This document shows positions 36,845 to 48,536 of a DNA stretch of 64,000 nucleotides, piece after piece. The stretch is from Eutypella sp. D-1 (lineage: Eukaryota > Ascomycota > Sordariomycetes > Xylariales > Diatrypaceae). The stretch is from positions 248,001 to 312,000 of the forward strand of contig JAJTTP010000002.1 of assembly GCA_023313575.1 (NCBI GenBank), given 5' to 3'. Position numbers and translations under genes: made by a program. Within the stretch, counting starts at the first letter, position 1, and the number at the start of each line of letters is the position of its first letter. The notes under the pieces were generated by a model that was given only the letters and a program-made list of their open reading frames with translations, was not told the origin of the DNA and searched no databases.

Positions 36845-38734
36845 TCAACCACTTCCGGATCTCTGGATGATGCCTTTAGCTCGCAGTACGATGATAATGT
36901 GCTCAATATTAAGGATCGCATCCTTTTTGTTTGCTAGAAGCGTCGCTGTCTTGACGATGTTCTTGATCTGGCGACCGTCGAGATCCACGGATGCGAGTTG
37001 TTCCATGTCGCCCTCACTGATGCGTCGCTCCGGCCGCTCGGAATCCTCATGCTGCTGCTGCGAGGCGTGCAGGAAGTTCTGCCAGATCTGCAGGCGCGAG
37101 TCGGTATCGGGCGGTGGATAGTCGATGGTCAGGTCGATGCGCGACTCGAAGGCCGGGTCGAGGTCCTTGATGCGGTTCGAGGTCATGATGAGGCAGCCCT
37201 GGTAGTACTCGAGGAGGCGCAAGAAGACCGTCACGATCCTGTTCTGGCGTATGCTCGCACCCGATAGTTTCTCGAGGAAGACGTCGCATTCTTCTAAGAG
37301 GAGCACCGCTTCCCACTTGGCACATTGTCGAAGAACGGCCACAAATTTATCCACGATCTCATTAGCACTCTCGCCGAGCTCGACGGCGCTCATAGTATAG
37401 AGTGGACGGCCCATTGTCTCAGCGACCGACTCGGCGGTCAATGTTTTTCCAACGCCTGTGGGGCCCTGAAGTAACATGATCATCCCGCGACCCTTCCCTT
37501 CGATGATGTCGTCGAAGGTATTTTCAGTCCTGACAAGCTGCCCTTCCACGAAGGCGAGTATCAGCTCCTTGTAGCCGCCGGGCAGCACAAGTCTTTCGAA
37601 TGCTTTGTGGTCCCACTCGATATCAACCAAGCCGTCCACAGCAAAGTCGCCCTTGGCCTTGAACTCTAATGAGAAGGCCCTGACCGTGGGAGCACAAAGT
37701 ATGCGCTCGCTTTCTGGAAGCCCCCGAATTCGCTCCCAAATCCTCTCTCTCCCCCTAGGCCCCAACTCCCGGCCCTTGTACTCTTGGGCTTCCGTGTTGA
37801 ATACCTCACGAAGTGCATGGCAGGCCTCAAAGCTAGCTGAATCCAGTATAACTCTGGCGTTGTTCAGTTGCATATCCTCACCCAAGAGCCGAACGGTTCC
37901 TGAAAACGATTGGTACTTCAGGCGATTTAGTTGCTTGAATCTGCGGCCTCTGGCCAGTAGCTTTTCCCGAAGGCGGGCATCTTGGTGCATATCGAGGGGG
38001 ATGGGACGCAGGTCTCTAATTGGTCTCAAACCCCCGTATTGTTTTACGCAGAAAGTGTGCTGACAGTGTTCAAGCCCAGTAATACTAGAGTCCACGTAGT
38101 AACACTCCAGTCTATACTCCTCGGGTTTCCGTTCATGGCAGTACTGTCCTGTTTCAGACACCCGATACACCTGGTAGTGTCCACCCTCGACACGGGAGAC
38201 AACGTCGGTACCTGGGGCAAAGAAAACCCACAGGTGGCCGAAGTCCATCAAACCGTTCTGCAGCAGGTCATCCGCCTTCTCCTTGCTTCGGTAGACTAGC
38301 TTTTCAACCAGGTTGTGAAGAAGGCCGAGGTGGGAAAGCACTGAACTATCCGTCTCCCATCTCATGAGTTCAGTATACCTCTCCTATTGGTAGTAGAATT
38401 CATGAAACGGCGACGAGAACGTGACCTCCTTGAGGGTAGTGTGGATCCCTGGATATCTCTCGAAGACCTTGCCGAGGAACTTGAGGATGTGGGGGCTGTG
38501 GACGACAAAGGAGTGCAAGTCTTCGGGGCCGATCCCACGCTCATAGTAAGTCGTGATCGCACAGTCAGTGGAAGTAGTATTCTCTGAGGATTGCCTCGTG
38601 CTCCGATCTAGAGTTTCCCAGGGCAAGTAGGGTCCCGAGCGGTAGAGCTCCATGATAGTAGGAGCTGTATCTTGAGTACCATGAGATACTAGCGTCTTGT
38701 GATCACTAGGCTGGGTGTCGTGATGGGTATCCAT
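36845..38734 (-). pseudogene. AAA+ ATPase (DUF7025-like N-domain) with one premature TAG
   Basis: Reading from the ATG at 38734, 116 codons are followed by TAG (38386-38384), then six codons and an ATG at 38365 that continues in the same frame for 506 residues, giving 629 codons in total apart from the stop. The break falls after FHEFYYQ, where the family has a Trp (pattern F..RW), so TGG to TAG is the likely change. The C-terminal half is an intact AAA module: Walker A GPTGVGKT (residues 301-308 of the 506-residue part), Walker B LLLEECD (family usually LLLDEAD), sensor MTSN and arginine finger in FESRID. Such fungal ATPases are common, of unknown substrate. Internal initiation at 38365 could still give an N-terminally short protein. 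A sequencing error or a 44-nt non-conserved intron are less likely explanations. Confidence 0.75.
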
Positions 38735-39159
38735 GATGACTCGAAGTGGATTGTTGGTGAGAATGACGAGTTGATTAGGTTGAAGTAAAGGGAATGGAAG
38801 GGGATATTTATATATTTACAGTAGAGTCTGTATCACTCAATGAATTTTCAATGCCTGAGATTGCAAGACTGGAGGTATGTGGAACCACCCAAGGTATGGT
38901 GTTCCTGAATTTGAATGTGTCGCTGTTGACTCCTAGGAGAAGAACCATGTGCTCTTTAGGTGTGCACGAATTCGTCGTCAGCGTCGGCCAGGCACCTAGG
39001 AGAACACACGCATGCCACATACATTGCACAGTATACGCGAACACAGGCAATCCTTACTTGTAGAAGGGATCAGATGGGGTAGAAAATTGCTACATGGTAC
39101 CATAGCTTCACGACTTCAGGAAGACCAGGATCATAGACTAGCTATCGCGCTTTGCTCAA
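38735..39159. other. Spacer between AAA ATPase and MpaB-like gene
   Basis: A 425-bp spacer contains the AAA gene's promoter and the 3' end of the oxygenase gene. Both genes are on the minus strand. Nothing else was recognised. Confidence 0.6.
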
Positions 39160-41052
39160 CTAGAAGGCAAATGGACAGCCGCCCCTATCAGCCTTCAACA
39201 ACGCCTCAGCATCGACGCGCATTTCCTCCTTACCCAGGCCCATCTTACCCACCGGGCCGAGGTCATCGAACGAGTAGCCCAAGGGCATGAACTCCTCGGG
39301 GTCGTCGCCGGGCAGCTTGCCGCCCGCGAGCCAGACCGCCCACGCCCGGGGACCCCAGCGGCTCCACAGCGTCGGCCTGAGGTAGAAGGGGTAGTTTCCG
39401 AACGTGTAGTTCAGATGCAGGCGGCCTGTATCCGGGTCCGCCTCGTCCCTCAGGCGTTTCGCCTCGAATACCCGAGGCAGGCACAAGTATCGTAATACCA
39501 GGCGTCGCAGGCTGAGAGCCACGTATACTACGGTGGCCGCCGTGATTCCCGGCTCAGGTAACCTACAACGTCAGGATTAGCGAGGCATTCATTCACCGGC
39601 CAAACCCAAACCCCACAAAGCGGTAATACCCACATGAAAGCCTCTCTCGCGCGATCGCCAAGGAGCACACAAACGCACTCCTGCGCGAAATCCCTCGCGA
39701 AGCCAGGGACCCAGTACAGGAGCAAGGGGATGAGAGCCCTAGCGGGCTTGGCACAGACAGGACTCGGCTTCATATGGCGGGCCTCGTAGTCCTTAGCCCA
39801 GCGCTCGAGGTCATGGAAGAAATCGAGGCCGTCGCACCAGGATTTGACGGTCGTGGAGCCGAGCTCGCGCGCGTAGTCGATGCCCATGGCGTCGCCGAGG
39901 GCCTTCCAGAAGACGCCGTAGGCGCAGCGCTCGGCGTCGCTCAGGGCGCGCCATTCGTACAGGCGCGCGAAGCGCACGGGTTCCGTCACGAAGACTGAGA
40001 GTGTGTATAGTAGGTCGCTGTTGCTGATCTGGCCCGATGCTTGGTACGGTCGGTGCAGGTAGTTCATGCGCGCGATGGCGCGCGCCGCGCGCGGCGACGC
40101 TGGCGGGTAGTTGATGAACTCGGCGATCAGGATGGCCGTGTCCTCGTATCTGTTTTCGGTGTTCGTCGAGTGTTAGTAAGTCAACAACAATATCAAATGG
40201 ATGGTCCCGGGTGGGCCTGGAGAGGTAGGGATTGTGCCCTGAAAAGTGCGCGACGGCTTTATTCCTCGCTACAGGATGTAGGGGCCATCTCACCTCTTCC
40301 GGCTGTGGATGGGATCCGTCAGGTTTCTCGTGGCGAGAAGAAGTTTGCTGATGCTCTCTACTGCATATGTCTGTGGTCGGGGCACGAATTCTTGGTTAGT
40401 AAGGGAAATTCTTGGAAGTTGCATGGTACCGGATATCCCACTCGACACTCAACCCCTGACTCTAAAGTAACCCTTTCCCCTGTTCGCCCACTTCTCCAAC
40501 CAAATTGATATAGCCAACATATTAACGACCTTCAGCAGAGATGGGGCTAAGTGTGCCTTTTTCCACAAAGCGTGCTATTTTATAGCCATCCATCCTATTC
40601 CCAACAAGCCCGACCGAAACATCACATCACACAACCACCAAAAGTCCAAAAGAAATGAATACACGTGCGACTCCAAGCACCACAAAAAGGAGAACCAGAA
40701 GAAAGACTCAATCTCTCACCTTAAACAGCGCGAACTCCAGGCTGACTTTATGAAAGAGCGGAAACTCATAATTGGCAATATACCGGATGATCAGCTGGGC
40801 CTCATGGGCCGTCATGCGAGCGAGCGCCTCGCGCTCCCGGCCCACGCCGTCTCCGTACCCGAATCTCCGCCGCAACACCTCCTGGTGCCGGTACCGCAGC
40901 GCGCGACACGTCGCGATGTAGACGGCTAGCACGGCTGTGAGGACGAGGAAGGGGTGTTCGCTGGCCGAGAGGCCGCGCCATGGGTCGAGGGAGCGGACGT
41001 TTAATAGAGATGGCCTGGGCAGGCTGGTCGGTTGCTGTGAGGGCTCTTCCAT
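39160..41052 (-). CDS. MpaB-like ER-bound oxygenase (DUF2236/rubber-oxygenase domain family)
   Basis: Exons are 41052..40720, 40370..40294, 40149..39634 and 39562..39160, giving 442 residues. The donor at 39633 (GTGGGT) was chosen over the nearby GTATTA because it restores the family's REAFMLPEP. A single membrane anchor is predicted at residues 33-50, followed by EFPLFHKVSLEFALFK, TY..SISKLLLAT, RYEDTAILIAEF, RAARAIARMNYLH and EPVRFARLYEWRALSDAERCA-type motifs. These are diagnostic of MpaB relatives. Family knowledge: MpaB performs an oxidative cleavage in mycophenolic acid biosynthesis at the ER, and bacterial DUF2236 proteins are haem oxygenases. There are no biosynthetic partners nearby, so the substrate is unknown. 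The first intron (349 nt) is unusually long for this window and could hide a further small exon. Confidence 0.85.
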
Positions 41053-42648
41053 CGTGCTGCCTCGTTCGCAGTGTGTAATTTTTCCAAGGGACTCGGAGAG
41101 TTTCAGCGCTGCGAACGGGATGATTGACGGAGGCGCCGTCCTTGCCTCCAGGCAGTCAGTCAGGTTAAGGAAAAGTTCACAACTTGACCTGACCAGCGAG
41201 ACTCGCTGCCCAACTTCCTCCCGACCTACACACACGAGCAAACACCCGCGCTATCAACCGCCAAGTGCCTCCTCGAAAAAAAAAAAACGAAATCCCACTA
41301 CCAGAGGTGTCTAACTAATGAGCTTCGTGCCAGCCAGCCAGCCAGCCAGCCAGGAAGCCAGCTAAGGGCTCGGAAGTTCTCCACAAACCTAACAACGCCC
41401 GCTCCGCACGATGAAAAAAAAAAAAACCAAAAAAAAAACCTGTATACTACGCCTCCAAAGATCTAGATTTTTGATCTAAGCGCTTATATACAGCCCTAAA
41501 AACGGGGGAGGGGGGGGCACGAAAACGACTCCACGATCGGACTCACTGGCTTGCTTTGCTAGGTTCGAATCGAGGCTAGGTAGTGGATAGGTAAGATCTA
41601 GAGAGAATCCTTCCAGATCGTAATAGGGCAGTGGGGCCGGGGTCGCAGAGTATAGTTTGCATAGTAGCTCGAGAACATGGATATGAACCAGCCGGCTAGG
41701 CTTGATTGTATGTATGTAGGTCGGCTTAGGTATAGGTATACGTGGTGTGGATGAGACATGGCGGCCTGCTTCGTTTTTTTGGGGGGGAGGGCGGGGGCAA
41801 GTGGCGGGCAATCATTTTTACATTCATCATGCAAGCCTTGCCTCGCCTCGTCGGCATGAGGTCGGCCTCCCTCCATCCATCCAGTGGGCTTGATGGTGGT
41901 GGTGGTGGCGGTCGAGGTAGTGTCTCAGTGATAGGCGTGATCGGAATCAATATCACTAGTGGCCCAAAGAAAAACCAAAAGAACACACACACACACACAT
42001 ACACAAAAAGGGAAAGAAAAAGCAAAGAAAACTAGACGCCGAGGCTGCGTGGCGATTTCGTTCGGGATATCTGTCGTGTGCCCCGGGCTGAGCAGAGGAG
42101 GGCATTCTACGGGCTTGGACTATATTGGAAATCCTTCCCGTACAGCATACGGGGTAAGCTTTGGCTATCGGGTATACGATTGTGTGAAGTGTTGCGTTGC
42201 GTTGCGTTGCGTTGCGTTGCGTTTGGGTCCGCCGAGTCGAGGCGTCGATCGCGCTGTATAGGTATTCAATATTTGAGGTCATAGTGGCGAAAAGAAAAAG
42301 GGGGGGTTGGCAGAGCCACAAACTGCCGGTTGGTCGGCGAAGTCGTCGGCACAAGAACACAGAAGATCGGCTAGTAAGGCCCAAAATCTATTTCCCATCG
42401 TCGTGAAGTTCAACTAGCTCAATATTTTGTGTATCCTCTCTCGCCTGGGTTGGTCAAAGAAGTGACCGTCACACAAGCCTCGCCGACAGACACGGCGTAT
42501 GAGCAGGTAGCATCACGTGTGCAAATAAATCTAAACATTGCATTACCCATGCTAAGTGACCCCCCTCTTCCGTACACAGATGCTACATATATAAACCAAA
42601 TAAAGAAAAAAGAAAGAAAAAAACAAGGAAAGAAACCCGAACCAGCAA
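41053..42648. other. Repeat-rich intergenic region
   Basis: This is the upstream region of the MpaB-like gene and the 3' flank of PIG-S. It contains a CAGC/CCAG tetranucleotide tract (about 41329-41354), several A-runs, a CA dinucleotide run (41983-41999) and the GCGTT tract listed separately. No exon was recognised. Confidence 0.55.
42191..42223. repeat. GCGTT pentanucleotide microsatellite
   Basis: Six tandem GTTGC/GCGTT units run without interruption, ending in GTTTGGG. It is non-coding. Confidence 0.9.
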
Positions 42649-44392
42649 TCACGCAGCCTTAACCTTAGCCCGCCGCCTCTGTTTCCAGGCCTTCAGTTCA
42701 TTCAGCAGGCCCATGACGAGGGGGACGCCGACGGGGCCGAGGAGGGGCAGGTAGACCGCGACTTTGTGTTCGTCGGGGAAGTAGAGCTGGCCGACCATGC
42801 TCTTCTCGAAGAAGGCGCGCTCGGCCTCTTCCTCGGCGATGCGGGCGTGGGCCAGGCTCTCGGTGGTGCCGAGGTCGGCGCAGGCGAGCTCGAGATGACG
42901 CAGGGAGACGGCGACGCCGTCCGCGACGGAGGGTGGGATCGAGATGCTCGGCAGCGCGGATGATAGGCGCGCTAGCGACCCCAGCGACGACGACGCCTTG
43001 AGTACTAGGTCCGCTGACCGGATCCGTGTTAGCGTCGATAGTCGCGTCGGTAGGGACCCGGACTGCGGCGTGCCGACCAGCGACAGCAGATGTGACGTGA
43101 ATGTCATCAGGGGCTGCTTGAGCAGGGCGGCGTCCACGTGACCGGTGGAGGGGGGTGATAGGAGGTAGACGGACCCCCATTGGGGGATTAGCCAGGACTG
43201 GGACGTGTCGGCGTCGGAGCCTAGGCCGATGGTCTGGTTGCCGGTGTAGACGATGAAGTTGATGGTGGGCGCGCCCCCGATGGAGGGAGATAGGGGCCAC
43301 TCGGCAGCGTTGATGAACGAGGAGAGATCGGCTTTGGAGAGCACCTGCGACTGTACTCCCGGACTGGCATACAGCTGAACTTGTGTGTCGATGGTGAAGT
43401 TGTGGAGAGTGTTGAGCATGTCCAATATGGGCCGCATGTACTCGTCGACGGCAGCCTCGATATCCCAGCTCCTAGGGGCGGGTCCATCGGTGAAGAGCGA
43501 GAAGGTCAAGTGGTAGGTCCCTGAGTATTTCAAGGATCTCGTCATGCGCTTGGATAAGGACTCAGTGACCTTCTCGGAGATGCCGGGGGGCCTCCTCTCC
43601 TCGGGGATGGAGGACGTCATGAGAAGGTACGATACTATAGCTTGTTCCTCGGCGAAGGTGGAGCGCAGTTGGCCAGTAATATAGGCAGCCAGGTCGGCGG
43701 AGGATGCATCGGGAGGGTAGGTGATCTCTAGGGCGGGAGAATGGGGGTGTAGCGAGGAAGTAGTAGATTCGCCTGGTGTTAAATGAATAGTGAGGGCGGA
43801 GGATGAGCCGGGTTTCACAATACCCTTCGTCTTCTCATAGCTAGAGACCTGGTCTGGGGTTTGAATCTGAATACGATGAAGGGGAAATTCGTTCGCATCG
43901 TCCAGGGCGTTTTGGATCAGTTGTAGTAAAGCCTGGGATTCCTGCTCTTCTTGGATATGAGGCGCATCGAGAGTAATTCGGAGAGGGAAGATATGTTGGC
44001 ATTTCTATAAAATGAACGAGTAGGCATTGTTGTTAGTCTTGAATTATACATGGAAATCTACATCAGAGGCCAGAAACCCCAAGAAACCAAGGAAAGCCAA
44101 TTAATTAATTAATTACCTTGCCATCAGCCCAGTCCATCATCTCGCTCAAGGGCAAATTGGCCCGATAGATGCTCGTGGTCTTCCACCATATTGGCAAGCC
44201 AAGAAAGATGACGATAAGCCAGAAGGATAAGATGATCAGGGAACGCCTCCGAATTTCGGCGGGTTTTTCGGGGGGTGGTTGTTTCGGTTGGGTGGTTTTA
44301 GTGGTATCGTCAACCTTGTCGTCTATCTTTTTGCCGTCATGTTGGCTCTTCTCGTCGAGAACGGGATTGGCATCGTTACTGCTGGAAGACAT
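42649..44392 (-). CDS. GPI17: GPI transamidase complex subunit PIG-S (Gpi17)
   Basis: Exons are 44392..44117 and 44004..42649 (intron 112 nt, GTAATT..ATAG), giving 543 residues, normal for the family. The cytosolic tail is Lys/Asp-rich. The first membrane helix at residues 51-70 ends in the signature GLPIWWKTTSIYRANLPL. Across the splice the frame continues DGK-CQHIFPLRITL. A large luminal domain follows, then a C-terminal helix (VAVYLPLLGPVGVPLVMGLL) and a basic tail. Family knowledge: PIG-S is required, with GAA1, GPI8, PIG-T and PIG-U, to attach GPI anchors to proteins in the ER. It is an essential housekeeping gene, with no sign of degeneration. Confidence 0.92.
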
Positions 44393-47300
44393 GACTGCCC
44401 AGACTGCCTTTTATTTGTCGTCGTCTTCGCTACCGTCTGATCAGGTAGCCCGGCAACATTGTTCAGCGACCACAATTATTGTCGCTGTGTATATTGTCGT
44501 CGTCGTATATTATGGTGTATATGGTGTGTGGTGTTGTAGATGACAATGTGAAATGTCGATATCCGGATTTCCAATATCCATAATGTAGATGTGTATTGTA
44601 CATGTGTACTTAAGAGATGTACATTTAATTTAGCTGTTAGCGGTTAGGCAGGTTCTAGATAGGCCACTTGGGGCTGATAGGTCCCCAGCCAAGCGTGATG
44701 ACCCCCCCTCCCCCCCTAAATTCAAGGTTGAATTGATGCATCTATCCGATAACTATCCCTAACTTGCGACCACCTGGAACAACATAACCTGGAACCAGCA
44801 CAGCCCAGAATTTCTAGAAGCCATTCCTGGAAATTGCATCATCTTAGCGTATGTTCCTGGTGCCTGGTGCCTGGTACGTCAGTGGAATGGTTAGCATTAG
44901 GAACCTAGACTAGTGATCATATCATGTACAGTAAAGTAGTTACAGAGTGTATATAACTTCTCCATGCGAAATACATCTCTACCTTCTAATAACCCCTCAA
45001 CCGTCACCCTACCTGCATGATCGCGATCATAGAATATCCATCTGGCGACCCGGGCGGACAAGCGGACAGGCGGACAAGGCTACCTTTTAACACCCCCACC
45101 TCCCGTCAGCTCGTCACACTTTCCTCGCTTCCGCTTCGCCTTGAAGAAATGATCTCTGAGACAATCCCACATGATACACCTAGTTACCCGACAAACTCCC
45201 CCGAAACGGGCATCTCCAGCCTAACCACTCGGCTCAGAGCCTCTCGTGACTGGCCGCTAGCCCAAGCCGGTGCGGTACTCGGGAGGATGAGGAGGAGGGT
45301 GTCTGGTAGTGCCAGAGGAGAGAGAGAGAGAGAGAGGGAGAGAAATTGGCATGATGAGGAGAGATGATATGATGTATGATGAAACCTCCTTCCTTCCCCT
45401 TGGTTCATACACGGTGATCATGTGACTTATATAATGTATGTATGTATGAACTATGTATGAGTTGGGAATGTGATATGTGACAGAAAAGAACCTTGGAAAG
45501 AGGGGGGAGAAAATTCGCAAACGTGTACTTCCTATCGCACTCGATCTTAATTTTGGCGGTTCTGTCTCACAGAGGACAGAGTAAGAGATAGGAGGTGTGT
45601 CATTGGCACTTATTTATCACATTTTTATCCCTAGCTTAGGAATGCAATCTCATCTGATCCGTCATTTCACACTGGGGGGGGATGCCGTGAGGTTGGAATA
45701 CAATCACCTCCCTCATCGTAGGCAGGTAATCAAACACAGCCTAACATCTATAGTTACCGTATTTTTGCGCCCGCTCTCCTTGTTTTAATAAGCGATGTCC
45801 ACTCTCCCACTCACACACCCATTATTCACTAAACTACTCACCTACAATTCTTCGCTACACTTAGATCTTTTTGTGGGTGTAGATACGCCAGGCAAGGTCA
45901 GCTAGGTAATCCAGCTCGCCATTCATTCAAGCCTTCAAAGCCATGATCTTTTTGCTTCCCGGTTTAGCTGCCCATCGAATTTTAATATACCTGACTGAAC
46001 AATACCAATATCCCACTTATACAACATAACATATCCATAGAGATATGGCTACGCCGCCGGCCGGCGGCTGGGTCTCGGTTACTCACGTCGCACCCAAACC
46101 GGCCACGCAGAGCCCCCCCTCTCTCCATCGTATTCGTCACACGCGAGGGAGCCATTCTGGCAAGACATGCATCGGATCTTAAAGGGAGTGGGGGGTTAAG
46201 GCGAAAGAAAAAAAAGAGGGAAGGGATGGATCTCAGACAGTGTGTATCGTGTATCGTCCCATCGACGAGCCTCATGTCGTCAGCCAACCTACCTACCTAC
46301 TAGGCTCATCTGTGTTTTTTTCAGCGCATCTGCTTTACCTTTCTTTCTTTTTGCCCTTGTTCACCCCCCTTCCTTCTCAAATGCAAGCTCAAGCTCAAAA
46401 AAAAAAAACATATTCTCAAAATCCACAGGTTCGTATACCTGGCCAACCCAACAGGCCCATCCCTCTCTCGCTGTTACCACCGCTACATGGAAGTGCGTTA
46501 TGCAGGTGGTCGTACCATAACCTAACTCTCCGAATTCCCGGGTTTCGGGTCCCCTCTCTCTCCTGCTTTGTAGGCCCATTGTATCACTTCAATGGTCCCC
46601 GTTCGTGCATGCGCCAGCCAGCCAACCTGGTGGGCGAAAGGGGGAATGGAAGAAAAGTGATATGGTTTTCCCTTTTTCCATGCCGAATCATATTACATAG
46701 GTTATAAAGCCGTTATAACTTTACATGAGCACCCTCCCCCCCCCGCATGCATGCTGATAGCATAACCACCCATGTTCGCTATGAAGCCGACCAATCATCT
46801 AGGGTATATAAATTCTGTAAGCGAACACCCCCCCATTCCGGTGGCGTAGATCATATATATTATATCTAGCTATCGATATGACTGCTCTTATTAAATTATA
46901 ATCCCATACCATACATCACCTCCATACCTCCATCCCCCCATCTAAAAAGTCTTGTCGCACCCTATCTACGTAGTATGTAGTAATAACCTCACTTGGCCCC
47001 GTCGGGCGATCTCTTAACAACAGCAACCAACCAACCAACCAACATAACTACCGCGGTATTTCCGTATCGGGATGTCCATGGTTCGGGAGGCGGTCCATGC
47101 ACACCCCACACCCACACCACACCACCAACCTCACCCATGGCCTCGGGTCCCGCGAATTAGCTACTATCTTCAGTCTAGCTTCCAGTCTAGCTCATGTTTC
47201 TTCTCCGGGCTTCCCCCCTTCGTTCGTTCCTTCTTTTCTCTTCTCGTCCCGTCATCTTTCTCGCTCGGGTACCTGCAAAAAGGCTTTTGCAGTAGCAGTA

Positions 47301-48536
47301 GCAGTAGAGGGGAGGGGCTCGGCCCGCTTCTGCTGCAGCCCTCGAACCAATCCCCTCTCGTCTTTCGAGGGCCTCTTGGCCAGAAACGGTCAAGATGCAT
47401 AAAAGCGGCGGTGAAGTCTATACCCAACGCGGCCTAGCTGGGTCCTTCTATAGGATGCGACCCAGGGATGTTTTAATGTACAAGCTATGTATGTATGTTC
47501 TTGTTAGTTAGTTCCATAGTAACTAGTAGTTAGTATGTGGTTATAGTGTCGGGTCGTTATAGTCTGATACTACCCAGATTCGTCTCTTCTCGATGTAGAA
47601 GTCCGCCGTCTACTATTATCAGCTCACTCCAGTCTTTTTTTTTCTGCTGCTCCCGGCCTCGTTCATAGCTGGTTCCGACTTTTTTGGCAGCGAGCGAGCG
47701 AGTTGAGTGGACTAATTTTGCTTCCCGAGCTTCAACCATTGCATTGTCATTGTCCTCTGAACCGTCCCTCATATTTCTGCAATTACGTGTTTCATATATT
47801 GGCTTGCTGTTCATATCCATATATAATAGTGTGATCTTTTTTTTTTTAAAGCACCACGGTTCCTTTTGTAAGCGGCCCGTTTCCGAAACATCATTATCAA
47901 ATATGGCCTTTTATACCAGTTGATGAGCGTTGCCAGCTTTCTTATTAAATCGTATCCCACTTAAAAGTTACCGAGGTGCATCTTCCCCCCTCCTCCACCT
48001 TGAACCCCTTTCCCCTATTATCTCTTATACATACTTATAGGTTACACCTACAAAGTAGGCGGACACCAGACCTGGGTCCTGGGGTAAGGAACGCGCACAC
48101 CTACACACACAGATACATACATACCAAGTACTTTTTATTATACATAGCATAGCTACTCTTTGGGTACCACCCATCTACCTCACCTCGCCTTCTCTCTCAG
48201 ATGCCTGCTTTCATACTTCTGTGTTGGAACGATTCACCGGTCGTCAAACTGCTTGCACAAACTCCCTCTCCCAAATCAAACTCTCCTTCGGCTGGGCCCT
48301 GAATCAAAGTCATAGTGATCATCCCATTTCATCTCATGGGAGCTCACCTGTACATAAGAAAGAGGACTCCACTTGTTCATATCGGTTTCTACAATCTTTA
48401 ATAATCAACGTTCCTCTGGAGCTCTCTGCAAGCCCGTCAGAAAGTCCGTTTGCAAGGAAGGGTCTACGACTGTGCGTTCGCACTGAAATCCCTTGGAAAG
48501 TCACCCCCCTCCCCCCCCCCCCAAAAGCAATAAAAT
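44393..48536. other. 4.1-kb gene-free region between divergent genes
   Basis: This is the intergenic region between PIG-S (-) and the acyl-CoA synthetase (+). It is dominated by polypyrimidine tracts, AGAG runs (45319-45344), CCAA repeats (47025-47043) and TATG repeats. Several ORFs of 60-155 codons occur but are low-complexity and overlap on both strands, so none is supported. An lncRNA or a short many-exon gene cannot be excluded. Confidence 0.45.

Noticed and set aside
38340..38430. A 44-nt intron removing the TAG in the AAA ATPase (GTCACG..CAATAG)
   Set aside because: It would delete conserved residues just before the stop, and both intron length and donor are poor. A changed Trp codon explains the data with one base.
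41053..41241. Upstream in-frame ATG (41241) for the MpaB-like protein
   Set aside because: The added 63 residues are Cys-rich and unlike the family N-terminus, and the start at 41052 gives a normal membrane-anchored beginning.
41329..42223. CRISPR-like array from the CAGC and GCGTT repeats
   Set aside because: These are simple microsatellites without spacers, in a eukaryotic genome.
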